A DNA stretch of 55,766 bases from assembly GCA_017454625.1 (NCBI GenBank), contig JAFTCP010000160.1, positions 1 through 55,766 on the forward strand. The letters are read 5' to 3'. The notes below the pieces were generated by a model. The model saw only the letters and a list, made by a program, of their open reading frames with translations. It did no database searches and was not told the origin of the DNA. The DNA comes from Synergistaceae bacterium (GTDB lineage: Bacteria; Synergistota; Synergistia; Synergistales; Aminobacteriaceae). Each line of letters starts with the position of its first letter. Position 1 is the stretch's first letter. Position numbers and translations under genes: made by a program. Below, piece after piece: positions 24,052 to 33,002 of this stretch.

Positions 24052-26303
24052 TCACTTTATATACCAGATGGCAGTTACATTATTGAGAATATTATTCTGA
24101 GAACTGTAGCACCAACCGAGATAGCTATCAGTAAGAGAAATTTTCTTCCCCGAATATCCGCTCAGAGGGTCAGCACAATAAACTGTGTTTCCGGATACAG
24201 ACATAACCCAAACCGCATGAGGGAGCCTGCTACAATACAATACAATGCCAGCAGGATTTTCGTCGAGTAGAGATACAAGTTCGCTTAAATTCATACCGTT
24301 ATAATAGAAAGCGTGAGCAACTGACATTCCATCGTAAGTAAAGCTCCATCTTAACCCATCGCCATTTACCCAAGCTGTATTCTTAATCGAAGATTCAGTA
24401 ATTCCCTGCCAGTTTTTCCCGAGCTGATATGCTCTTGTTCGTAACATCATAGCAGCCGAAGACAATGTGCAAGTAGTTCGTCCCTCTTGTGTAAAATATA
24501 CTCCAGACGGTAAGCCGGAGTTTGGTTGAGAATTAGAATTAGAGTTCGAATCTGAATGAATATCGACGTAATCAGGTGGATTAACTCTTGTTCCGTCATT
24601 TTTATCAGGGTTGCTGTTGGTGCAATTAATACGAAGCTCAAAGTGTAAATGCGGCCCCGATGAATTTCCAGTTGTCCCCACATAACCGATTATTTCGCCG
24701 CGTTTTACGTTATAAGTTCCGAGTTCTACGTATCTTGTTCCGCCGACGTATGAATACGAGCTGCCATAACCGAAGCTGTCAGTAATTTCCGTATCATATT
24801 TCTCAAACTTGCTAAGATGTGCATATGTGGCCTTTGTCCTTTTGCCGTTACTGTCAGGTTCAGAGACGAATTTTATTACATTTCCATAAGAGACGAGCTT
24901 ATTATAATACTCATAACGATAGACATATCTCTTGATAGCTGGAACATATACTCTGTAATTGCTATTGTTATTGCCTACGATCTGGTAGCAGTGAACTTTT
25001 CCGTCCTGAATTGCATAAACCGGCTTTCCGTTAATTACACTGTTCGTATAAAGGACATCATGTTTATAACCTTCCCCTGTGTTATCAGTCCACCATGCTC
25101 CAGGCACCTGTATGGGATTTGCATAAGTCTTATCGTTATTATCATCAGGCTTTGTCGTTGAAATATATGACGCTGAACAATAACCTCTATACCCGTTGTA
25201 AGTGCATGAAGCCCAGCCGTTGGATATGCTGCTAACCTGAATTTCTGAACCGTAAGGCATCGTCGTAATTCTTGCACCGTATGTTGAAGGGCTGTTCCGC
25301 AACACTAACCCTGCTTTTGTCGTAACATAGTAGGTATTTACCCCTTCAGTATAAGTTGTTTCTTGAAGTTTGAACTTTTGCGCTTTTGATGAATTACCAT
25401 AGTAAACCCAAATATTCGTGCCGTTATCAGTAGCGCCGCCGTAAACATCCAGATAATAGCCCAGTTTATTCTTTATGAAGTAATAATTTCCAGTCTTATA
25501 AAATCTCCATAATTGCGCATCAGATTCATTGTCGTCATAAATCCAAACGTTTACGCCGCTGGCTTTTGTGCCCCATTGAACATCAAGTGCTTTCTTTGAA
25601 GCCGCATTTACTATCTTGTACCAGCCTTCACGAACAGGAATTATATTAAATTTTTGCGCGTTAGAATCATTGCAGTCCCAAAGCTGAATATTTGTACCGC
25701 TTGCAGTTCCTCCTCCTGATACATCTACGGCCTTATTGAGGTCTAATGCTGATTTGATAGTGTATGTTCCTTGATTGATTATTGCGTAGGGCTTCGTTGA
25801 AGTTAATTTGAATTTCTGAGCGTTGGAGTTATTCCCCTGATATACCCAGATGTTTGTACCGTTTGTTGAACTTCCTCCAACTACATCAAGATAATATCCC
25901 AATCTGTTCCTGATATAATAGTACCCTCTGCCCGCTGATTCAAGCCGCCATAACTGAGCGCTAGATTTGTTGTAGTCGTAAATTTGAACATTAACGCCGC
26001 TTCCAACTTTGCCATCTTCGACATCAAGAGCCCGGCCAGAATTCTGGTCAATTATCTTATACCATTTTCCGGATACTCGAGTGAAAGCAAATTGCTGGTG
26101 GAGTTCATCCTTGCATTCCCATAATAGAACGTTCGTACGATTATCTTTTTCTGCATTTTTGACATCCAAAACTTTGTTATTGTCCAATGCAGAGACAATA
26201 TTATACACACCGTTACTGATGGTTACTACGGTTGCAGAATATGCCCCCCCCCATATAAGCAAAACAACGTACATATTAATACGATAAATAACTGTTTCTT
26301 CAT
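24052..26303 (-). CDS. Secreted lectin/SH3/M23/C39-like protein with G9 run in the signal peptide
   Basis: About 750 residues. ATG 26303 (AGGAGG upstream) begins a signal peptide, MKKQLFIVLICTLFCLY, which is out of frame with the body because of nine Gs (C9 at 26,244-26,252); ten or seven Gs restore it. The body has two ricin-type beta-trefoil regions (repeats such as NSNAQKFKL, SSAQLWRLE), then a bacterial SH3 domain (KAGLVLRNSPSTYGARI). Next is an M23 peptidase (HLSKFEKY, GTTGNSSGPHLHFELR), a Ser/Asn linker, and a C39-like cysteine peptidase domain (RTTCTLSSAAMMLR, LPHAVWVMSV, CADPLSG). Likely extracellular, binding glycans and cutting peptidoglycan crosslinks. A terminator follows. Confidence 0.8.
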
Positions 26304-26424
26304 TTTGCTGCCTCCTGATTAAAATTTATTTTATTTATTTTAACATAAAAGTACATTTATTCTTGTTCAGTACACATAAATAAGTATTTCTAACATCAGC
26401 GATTTCACTTTACAAAAAATTTTT

Positions 26425-26447
26425 CGCCGACGTGTTATAATCTCGGT
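26425..26447 (+). promoter_or_regulatory. Extended -10 promoter of the zinc island
   Basis: ACGTGTTATAATCTCGG, an extended -10 (TGTTATAAT), lies about 40 bases before ATG 26480. It shares the ACGTGTTATA core with the 22-base boxes found elsewhere in the window. Confidence 0.5.
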
Positions 26448-26479
26448 CAATGAAATTTTACGAAACAGGAGAAAATTTC

Positions 26480-26773
26480 ATGACGCACAAAAAGTTTCTG
26501 CCCTTAATGCTCGCGGGATTATTCGTGTTCGTCGTGATTTTTTCCGTTGCCTTCACAACATTTGAAGTCAATCACGAGTGTTCAGGCGACGAATGCCCCG
26601 TGTGTCTTCAGCTTAATGTATGTTCGGACAATCTTAAAAGTTTATATCTCTCATCATTCATTCTAACTCTTTGCGTCTGGATTTGCTGCGAGCGTTCAAG
26701 AGTTTCATTATCACAAGAAGTTAGATATGCCCGCTCTGATTTAATCGCTCTCAAGGTCAAGCTGTCGAATTAA
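26480..26773 (+). CDS. Small membrane protein with HxCxGDxCPVC motif
   Basis: 97 residues from ATG 26480 (ACAGGAG upstream); an earlier in-frame ATG at 26,450 lacks a ribosome site. There is one membrane segment at the N-terminus (LPLMLAGLFVFVVIFSVAF), then NHECSGDECPVCLQL and a second hydrophobic stretch (FILTLCVWICC). The His/Cys cluster suggests metal binding. Similar small proteins occur beside zinc transporter genes in other anaerobes (recalled, not checked). It precedes the ZnuA gene in the same direction. Possible role in zinc sensing or handling, inferred from context. Confidence 0.6.
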   Translation: MTHKKFLPLMLAGLFVFVVIFSVAFTTFEVNHECSGDECPVCLQLNVCSDNLKSLYLSSFILTLCVWICCERSRVSLSQEVRYARSDLIALKVKLSN

Positions 26774-26829
26774 ACTTTTTCGGTAAATTTTGCGCGGATT
26801 TAAGTGTACTGTTTTTTCTTTCTCAGCAT

Positions 26830-26851
26830 AAAAATAGAACGTGTTATATTT
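26830..26851 (+). promoter_or_regulatory. 22-base promoter-like box, copy 1
   Basis: Core AATAGAACGTGTTATATT within an identical 22-base sequence also found at 37,384-37,405 and 53,470-53,491. It contains an extended -10 (TGTTATATT) and lies 17 bases before the SD of the ZnuA-like gene. Confidence 0.6.
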
Positions 26852-26872
26852 ACTGGAGGTTTAATCTTGATT

Positions 26873-27940
26873 ATGAAGTGTTCAGAATTTGCCAGAGCTT
26901 GTTATGACAGTAGCAGGTTTCATCGCATGTTGTCAATAGTAAAGAAAATTTTGGGTGAAACATTAACCAAAGTTTGTTATGGAAATGACAGGTTTCATCT
27001 TATATCGTCAATAGTAAAAAAATCTTTCTGTGCAGAATTGGCCGAAGTTCATTGTAGAAATGACAGGCTTAATCTCTCATCATCAATTATAAAGAAAATT
27101 TCGTGTATAATTTTCCTGCTCGTATCATTGGCCGGAGTTTCACATGCTGATAACGGGCTCAACATTACGGCATCAATCTTCCCGATTTATGACTGGGTAC
27201 GCGAAATCTCGAAGGGGTCAGACGTGAAAGTTTCATTACTGCTTGACAAGGGGATTGACCTTCACAGCTATAATCCTACGGTTAATGACATTATAGAAAT
27301 TGCCAGGTCTGACGTTTTCATTTATGTCGGCGGAGAATCCGATGAATGGGCTCATGATGCTTTGAAGAATGTAACGAATGATAAACAGATTGCAATTAAC
27401 CTCATCGAAATTTTAGGCTCAAATGTAAAACTTGAAGAGGAACTTGAAGGCATGCAGCTCGACCACGACGACGAAGAAGCCGAAGCTGACGAGCATATCT
27501 GGCTTTCACTGAGGAATGCTGAGATAATTTGCCGTTACATCTGCGAAAAATTGACCGAGCTTGACAGTGAATATCAAGAAGTCATAAATTCCTCAGCTCG
27601 AAAAATTTTACTATTCGGAGATCGTTTTCCGTTCAGATATTTAGCTGATGATTACGGCCTGAAATGTTACGCGGCATTCTCCGGATGTTCTGCTGAAAGT
27701 GAGGCCAGCTTCGAGACGGTTAAATTCCTCGCTGAAAAAGTCGATGAGCTTAACCTTCCATGTGTCATTACGATTGAAGGCACAAGGCATAAAATCGCTC
27801 AAACCGTCATCAATAGCACGAAGGCTAAAGACCAGAAAATTTTTGTGTTGAACTCCATGCAGTCAGCAACTCATGATGAGGCATCTTATCTCTCAATCAT
27901 GCGGGCCAATCTTGAAGTCCTGAAGTCAGCGTTGAATTAA
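26873..27940 (+). CDS. Zinc ABC transporter substrate-binding protein (ZnuA-like) with repeated N-terminus
   Basis: 355 residues from ATG 26873 (TTG 26867 is closer to GGAGG). The mature part is a ZnuA/AdcA-type protein: NITASIFPIYDWVREISK, DLHSYNPTVNDI, DVFIYVGGESDEW, an acidic/His loop (LDHDDEEAEADEH) and IWLSLRNAEI. The signal peptide (IIKKISCIIFLLVSLAGVSHAD) begins only at about residue 70. Before it are three imperfect 25-residue repeats (RFHRMLSIVKK, RFHLISSIVKK, RLNLSSSIIKK) with an exact 75-base DNA period (26,914; 26,989; 27,064). They look like copies of the gene's own 5' end. Whether the long N-terminus still allows export is unclear. Confidence 0.8.
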   Translation: MKCSEFARACYDSSRFHRMLSIVKKILGETLTKVCYGNDRFHLISSIVKKSFCAELAEVHCRNDRLNLSSSIIKKISCIIFLLVSLAGVSHADNGLNITASIFPIYDWVREISKGSDVKVSLLLDKGIDLHSYNPTVNDIIEIARSDVFIYVGGESDEWAHDALKNVTNDKQIAINLIEILGSNVKLEEELEGMQLDHDDEEAEADEHIWLSLRNAEIICRYICEKLTELDSEYQEVINSSARKILLFGDRFPFRYLADDYGLKCYAAFSGCSAESEASFETVKFLAEKVDELNLPCVITIEGTRHKIAQTVINSTKAKDQKIFVLNSMQSATHDEASYLSIMRANLEVLKSALN

Positions 27941-28016
27941 AAGTTTATTATTGGTGAAGGTGAAAAAGTCATCATGAAAGATAATCTTGAACTTTTGAAG
28001 TCTATGTTAAATTAGT
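27897..28016 (+). repeat. Tandem copy of the ZnuA-like gene's 3' end
   Basis: The last codons of the gene (ATCATGCGGGCCAATCTTGA ... LEVLKSALN stop) recur 74 bases downstream as MKDNLELLKSMLN stop (27,971-28,016), diverged but clear. The copy ends two bases before the next gene. Confidence 0.7.
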
Positions 28017-28017
28017 C

Positions 28018-28671
28018 ATGCATAAAATAATCTGTGAAAATTTATCGCTCGGCTACGGGGATAAAGTCATCGTTGAAAATCTCAGCTTCTCGGTGAATGC
28101 CGGAGATTATCTCTGCATTGTCGGTGAAAACGGCTCAGGAAAAAGCACTCTCATCAAAACAATTCTGGGCTTGCGTTCTCCGATTGAGGGCAGAATAATA
28201 CTTGACGGGCTTGCGAAAAATGAGATTGGCTATCTTCCTCAGCAAAAAGACTTTCAGCGGGATTTTCCGGCATCAGTGAGGGAAATTGTTTTATCGGGAT
28301 TTCAGGGGAGCTGCGGATTTCGTCCGTTTTATTCCAGACGAGAGAAGGAGCTTGCTTTTGAGGCCATGAGAAAAACGAACATTCACGAACTCGCGAAAAG
28401 ATGTTATCGGGAATTATCAGGAGGGCAACAGCAAAGAGTTTTATTAGCAAGGGCATTATGTGCGGTCAAAAAAGTTCTCGTTCTTGATGAGCCTGTTACA
28501 GGTCTTGACCCCGAAGCATCGCTGAAAATGTATGATGTCGTCAATGAGCTTAATCATCAGGGAGTAACAGTTATTAATGTATTGGCAGTTCCATTTTGTC
28601 CGTTATGCTTTAATCGTCGGCGTAATGATTGCAATGTGTTCGTCTTTGCTGGGAGTTATTCTCGTCCTTAA
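28018..28671 (+). CDS. Zinc ABC transporter ATPase (ZnuC-like), C-terminus lost
   Basis: The first 185 or so residues are a normal ABC ATPase: Walker A GENGSGKSTL, Q loop GYLPQQKDF, signature LSGGQQQRV and Walker B VLVLDEPVTGLDPE. After QGVTVI the expected MVSHD (H-loop histidine) and the last 40-50 residues are missing. The frame runs into the start of the permease gene and gives about 30 unrelated residues. A deletion joined the middle of this gene to the start of the next. Without the H-loop, ATP hydrolysis should be impaired. Confidence 0.75.
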   Translation: MHKIICENLSLGYGDKVIVENLSFSVNAGDYLCIVGENGSGKSTLIKTILGLRSPIEGRIILDGLAKNEIGYLPQQKDFQRDFPASVREIVLSGFQGSCGFRPFYSRREKELAFEAMRKTNIHELAKRCYRELSGGQQQRVLLARALCAVKKVLVLDEPVTGLDPEASLKMYDVVNELNHQGVTVINVLAVPFCPLCFNRRRNDCNVFVFAGSYSRP

Positions 28672-29392
28672 GAATTTTTCGTTCATAGGCGACGGACTTT
28701 CTCACGTTGCGTTCGGGGCGATGGCGGCGGCTTCCGTAATGAACATTAATAACGATATGCCCGTAGTCTTAGGCGTAACGGTTTTATGCGCTGTGCTTTT
28801 GCTAAGAACTGGCAATAAATCCTCAATCAAAGGTGATGCCTCACTGGCTATGCTTTCTGGTGGCTCTCTTGCTGTCGGCTACATGCTGATGAATATTTTC
28901 TCAACGTCTGCAAATTTATCCGGCGATGTATGCACAACTCTTTTCGGTTCGGTCTCAATTTTGACGCTTGAGCCTTCCGAAGTCTGGTTGAGCGTAATTT
29001 TGTCGATTTCAGTGATGGGAATTTTCGCATTTTTCTACAATAAGATTTTCGCGATAACTTTTGATGAGGAATTTGCGCAGGTTTCGGGCCTGAACGTCGA
29101 AAGATGCAACGTGATAACCGCTTTGATCGTCGCTGTCGTTATCGTGCTGGCTATGAAGCTCGTCGGCTCACTGTTAATCTCCGCGCTCGTAATATTCCCG
29201 GCACTCTCAGCAATGCGAGTATTCAAAAGTTTTAAGAGTGTAGCAATTTGTTCTCTGATATTTTCAACGGTTTGTGCATTGGCAGGAATGATAATCTCGA
29301 TATTGGCCGGAACTCCTGTAGGCTCTACGATTGTAATTACTGACATGGCGGCATTCGGAATATTTTATTTTGCCGGGAAAGTTTTAGCGTGA
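28577..29392 (+). CDS. Zinc ABC transporter permease (ZnuB-like)
   Basis: 271 residues from ATG 28577, inside the out-of-frame tail of the ATPase gene. It has the seven to nine hydrophobic segments of the ABC-3 family (LIVGVMIAMCSSLLGVILVL, NFSFIGDGLSHVAFGAMA, VGSLLISALVIFPALSAMRV). FIGDGLSHVAFG is the family motif that contacts the ATPase. It forms the membrane channel for zinc or manganese with the upstream ATPase and binding protein. No separate ribosome site is clear, a result of the deletion upstream. Confidence 0.88.
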   Translation: MYWQFHFVRYALIVGVMIAMCSSLLGVILVLKNFSFIGDGLSHVAFGAMAAASVMNINNDMPVVLGVTVLCAVLLLRTGNKSSIKGDASLAMLSGGSLAVGYMLMNIFSTSANLSGDVCTTLFGSVSILTLEPSEVWLSVILSISVMGIFAFFYNKIFAITFDEEFAQVSGLNVERCNVITALIVAVVIVLAMKLVGSLLISALVIFPALSAMRVFKSFKSVAICSLIFSTVCALAGMIISILAGTPVGSTIVITDMAAFGIFYFAGKVLA

Positions 29393-29550
29393 AAGTTACA
29401 GCCTCTGATGTCAGAAAATTCATCGTCATCCTCGCGATAACTCATCACGTCGCAAAAGAAATAGGGAAAGTTTTAGCATGAAAATTTACAGCCTCTCATT
29501 ATGTAAAAAAGGGGACGCGTCAGGAGATGAAAATTTTACAGCCTCATAGT
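29375..29550 (+). repeat. Degenerate tandem copies of the permease gene's 3' end
   Basis: GGGAAAGTTTTAGCGTGAAA at 29,375, which includes the permease stop, recurs as GGGAAAGTTTTAGCATGAAA at 29,464. Both copies are followed by TTACAGCCTCT. A third partial copy (ATGAAAATTTTACAGCCTC) lies near 29,526. Period about 89 then 60 bases. The stretch contains no gene. Confidence 0.65.
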
Positions 29551-29579
29551 CCAGCAAAATTTTATAGAGAGTAATTAAT

Positions 29580-30026
29580 ATGAAAAAATTCTTATGCGTT
29601 ATCGTTTTACTCGCTTCTCTCACAGCTTCATCATCGTATGCCGGAACTCCTGACCTCGACCTCACGAAGTTTAGCAGTGTCATGGTCTATTCAGGATTAT
29701 TTAACGTCCTGAGCAACCCTTCAGCCTACACGGGAAAAATCATCAAGTTAACCGGCCAATTCGCTTTTGTCTACGATGAGGAGAGCGGCGAGAATTATTA
29801 CGGCGTTGAAGTCGTCGATGCTTCGGCGTGTTGTTCAATCGGAATTGATTTTGTCCTCAAAAACTCGTATAAATATCCTCAGGATTATCCGAAAGCCGGC
29901 GAGGTTATAACAGTCTCAGGAAAATTTGAGCAGTATAGAGACGGTGAAGATATTTTCTGTCGTCTTGTTGATGCCGATATTCTACAAACCAGAAAAATTT
30001 TGCTCAGGTCCTCCGATAATCTTTAA
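29580..30026 (+). CDS. Periplasmic OB-fold-like protein of the zinc island
   Basis: 148 residues with a clear signal peptide (MKKFLCVIVLLASLTASSSYA). The mature part (GKIIKLTGQFAFVYDEESGE, ACCSIGIDFVL, GEVITVSGKFEQY) reads like a small OB-fold with two adjacent cysteines. Similar proteins follow zinc transporter genes in other bacteria (recalled, unverified). It probably works in the periplasm in metal handling. Ends 4 bases into the convergent permease gene. Confidence 0.6.
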   Translation: MKKFLCVIVLLASLTASSSYAGTPDLDLTKFSSVMVYSGLFNVLSNPSAYTGKIIKLTGQFAFVYDEESGENYYGVEVVDASACCSIGIDFVLKNSYKYPQDYPKAGEVITVSGKFEQYRDGEDIFCRLVDADILQTRKILLRSSDNL

Positions 30027-31435
30027 CGGCTGGCCTGAGTTTTATTCATGTTCAGGAAGAAGATTACGCCCAGAAATACCCAGAGCATAAGCAGAAAATA
30101 CGAGGGAACTTCAAGCGAACAGTTCAGCCACGAAATTGGCACAAGAAGTAACAGCGCGAATATCACGGAGAAAACAAACCCCACTCCTCCGAAAATTATC
30201 ATGTCAGTACGTCTCTCACGCCTCGCAAAATGCACAGCCGCAAGCGAAGTATAAGCAAGGCTCACAGCCCCGCCAAGCGATGACATATCAACAGTCCAGC
30301 CCAGAGCATTACGACCAACAAAGGGAGCAAACATTGATACACTCATGCAGAAAATTACGGCCTTCATAGGGACACTGTTTTTGTTGAGCGTCATAAACCA
30401 TGACGGTATCATTTCATCGCGCGCCATCGAATACAATAATCTGCTCGTCGCCGTGTAAAATCCCAAAATCCCCGTAAGCATCGCCATCAAAGCGGACATA
30501 CTCACGCAGAAAACTCCGAACTTACCCAGAATTTTATTAGCCGCCGAAAACGTCGCAATCCCATTAATCCCCTTCAAGTTCGGAAGCTCTTCAACGTAAA
30601 TTACCCAGCTCGAAAAGTTATCAGGTATCCCGGAAGCCGCAATCAACGTCATCACGATATACACGAAACATCCGGCTAAAATGCTCGTGTCCATTATGCT
30701 CTTTACCCAGTCATGAGAAAAATTCGACTCTTCGGCCAATTGAGGGATCGTGTCAAAGCCGACATAGGCCCAAGGGGTTACAACAAGCACCGAAATTATC
30801 TGAGCTAACGCGCTGCCGTGATTTTCATCTTGAGGGTAGAACATAGGCATCAATTTTTTCGCGCTCACATCAGGACTGAAAAACGTTCCGCCTAAAATTA
30901 TAAACACTCCCAAGAGAAGAATTACCACGAAAACGCTTTGAACCTGCCCAGCCGTGTGAACTCCGCGAGAATTTACGTATGCGAACAGGATTAACGCCGC
31001 AATCGCAAGAAGAACCTCTCCGAAGTAAATATCATAACCAGCAACCGTGTAATGAAACCCGAACTGCAATAAATCTCCGTAAACCGCCCGGAAAATTAAG
31101 CATAATGCCGTCGCGTTCATAGGGATAATGCAGATGTAACATAATCCCAGAAACCACGCGCAAATAAATCCGTGAGTTCTCCCAAAAGCCCGCCGAGCGT
31201 AAATAAATTCTCCTCCTGTCTCCGGGAATTTCTTTATCATGTAACCGTAACTGTACGAAACTATCAGCATTATCAACGCCGCAGTCTCCATCGCAATCAA
31301 AGTTCCCAGCGTCCCAGCACGTTTTAGAAATGTTGTGCCCGGCATCACGAAACATCCGAAGCCTATTATGCATCCGAACGCAAGAGACCATACATTAAAC
31401 GCCGTCAGTCGTCTTTTCAGATGTTTGGTAAGCAT
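30023..31435 (-). CDS. APC-family amino acid permease (paralogue 2)
   Basis: 470 residues and about 12 membrane segments, beginning FNVWSLAFGCIIGFGCFVMP, the APC signature helix with the unwound GxG segment. The sequence continues with KKFPETGGEFIYARRAFG and YVGFDTIPQLAEESNFS. It is about half identical in style to the neighbour upstream, so a tandem duplication. The substrate is unknown. Its ATG (31,435) lies inside the last codons of the upstream paralogue, just after a G11 run, which suggests translational coupling. Confidence 0.88.
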   Translation of the reverse strand: MLTKHLKRRLTAFNVWSLAFGCIIGFGCFVMPGTTFLKRAGTLGTLIAMETAALIMLIVSYSYGYMIKKFPETGGEFIYARRAFGRTHGFICAWFLGLCYICIIPMNATALCLIFRAVYGDLLQFGFHYTVAGYDIYFGEVLLAIAALILFAYVNSRGVHTAGQVQSVFVVILLLGVFIILGGTFFSPDVSAKKLMPMFYPQDENHGSALAQIISVLVVTPWAYVGFDTIPQLAEESNFSHDWVKSIMDTSILAGCFVYIVMTLIAASGIPDNFSSWVIYVEELPNLKGINGIATFSAANKILGKFGVFCVSMSALMAMLTGILGFYTATSRLLYSMARDEMIPSWFMTLNKNSVPMKAVIFCMSVSMFAPFVGRNALGWTVDMSSLGGAVSLAYTSLAAVHFARRERRTDMIIFGGVGFVFSVIFALLLLVPISWLNCSLEVPSYFLLMLWVFLGVIFFLNMNKTQASR

Positions 31436-32876
31436 AATTACTTATACCCCCCCCCCCAATGGGCCGTCTTACGTAGTAAAAAATTATCCCCAAAATTATC
31501 CAGCCGACAAGAAGCAAATATGATTCATTACTGAGCGAAACGTTCAGGCCGGGAATTGGGACAAGAAGAAATACGGCCATTGAGAGGGATAAAATGAAGC
31601 CGAGCGCGCCGAATATAACAATGTCAATTCTGCTTTCTTTCCATGCATATTTACACGCAGCAATCGAAGTGTAAGCAAATCCTATAGCCGCACCCGTTGA
31701 AGCCATATCGAAGACCCAGCCCATTACAGCGCGGCCGATTAAGCATATTAAACCGGCAGTAACCGTACAGAACAAGCCCGCATGCGTCGGGACTCCGTTT
31801 TTGTTGATGTAGCTGAACCATGAAGGTATCATCCCGTCGCGAGACATCGAATAAAGCAAACGGCTCGTAGCCATGTAGAAGCCTATAATTCCCGTGAGCA
31901 TCGCCGCAATCACAGAAGCAAATATCGTGTATAAGCCCGCTTTTCCGAGAGCGATATACGCGGCATTAAACGTTGCAATCCCGGCAGTTCCGCTCTGATT
32001 TGGAAGGTCAGCGATATATGAAGGCCATGAATGATTATAGACATATGGAACGACGGCACACGCTAAAATCGTCAAAGCTATGTAAACGAAGCCTCCGCAA
32101 ATTATGCTCGTGTCCATAACAACTTTTACGCGATCGGAAGAAAAATTGCTCTCCTCCATCATCTGCGGAACTGTGTCAAACCCGACAAATGACATTGGCC
32201 CCGTAACATACACTGCGATTATCTGCGCGATTATTCCCTTCGAGAAATATTGAGTTTCGGGATGAAACATAGGATGAAGATTTTCAAAACTCGCCGACGG
32301 ACTTAATACCGCTCCACCGATGACGACGAAAATTCCTCCGAGCAAAATCATCACTAAAAAAGTTTGCAGGCTTCCAGTTACATGAACTCCCAATGAATTA
32401 ATCATGAAGAAAAATGCTAAAGCTCCAATCGCTAACAGCATCTCGCCAAAATAGACATCATAGCCCGCAACTGTATAATGAAATCCGAATTGGAACGCAT
32501 CACCGAACATCGCACGCATGACCAAATTCAAAGCTGTAGCGTTCAGAGGAATAACGGATAAATATGACAGGCTCAAGAACCAAGCGCACAAAAAGCCGTG
32601 ATGTTCACCGAAAGCCATTTTTGCATAAATAAATTCGCCGCCGGTCAACGGAAATTTTTTTATCATGTAGCTGTAATTGTAAGCGATGATTAACATTACG
32701 ATCGTCGCAAGCTCCATAGCAATTAGAGTTCCAAGAGGTCCGGCATTCTTAAGGAAAATTGTTCCGGGCATAACGTATGCGCTCCAGCCTATGACACAGC
32801 CGAAAGCAAGAGACCAGACGTTTAACGGTGTTAGGCTTTTATTAAGATGGCGTTCATTATCGATTATAAAAAACAT
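31395..32876 (-). CDS. APC-family amino acid permease (paralogue 1) with G11 run near its end
   Basis: 493 residues, 12 membrane segments (NVWSLAFGCVIGWSAYVMPG, KKFPLTGGEFIYAKMAFG, FVGFDTVPQMMEESNFS). Near the C-terminus the frame crosses eleven Gs (C11 at 31,447-31,457), encoding IGGGG and a 15-residue tail that overlaps the start of the next permease. With ten Gs the frame would stop at TAA directly after IGGGV, ending before the next ATG. The tract therefore could set both the tail and the coupling to the downstream gene. Confidence 0.88.
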   Translation of the reverse strand: MFFIIDNERHLNKSLTPLNVWSLAFGCVIGWSAYVMPGTIFLKNAGPLGTLIAMELATIVMLIIAYNYSYMIKKFPLTGGEFIYAKMAFGEHHGFLCAWFLSLSYLSVIPLNATALNLVMRAMFGDAFQFGFHYTVAGYDVYFGEMLLAIGALAFFFMINSLGVHVTGSLQTFLVMILLGGIFVVIGGAVLSPSASFENLHPMFHPETQYFSKGIIAQIIAVYVTGPMSFVGFDTVPQMMEESNFSSDRVKVVMDTSIICGGFVYIALTILACAVVPYVYNHSWPSYIADLPNQSGTAGIATFNAAYIALGKAGLYTIFASVIAAMLTGIIGFYMATSRLLYSMSRDGMIPSWFSYINKNGVPTHAGLFCTVTAGLICLIGRAVMGWVFDMASTGAAIGFAYTSIAACKYAWKESRIDIVIFGALGFILSLSMAVFLLVPIPGLNVSLSNESYLLLVGWIILGIIFYYVRRPIGGGGISNYAYQTSEKTTDGV

Positions 32877-33002
32877 TTTGTTATCGGGCCTGTCCTTTTC
32901 TGGAATGTGTGAAGTGCATTATATCACGCGGCTAAATCTTGAAAATGCTATACTAAACTAATTTTACAATTCACAAGAAAAAAGGGGCCTTAAATTTTCA
33001 TC

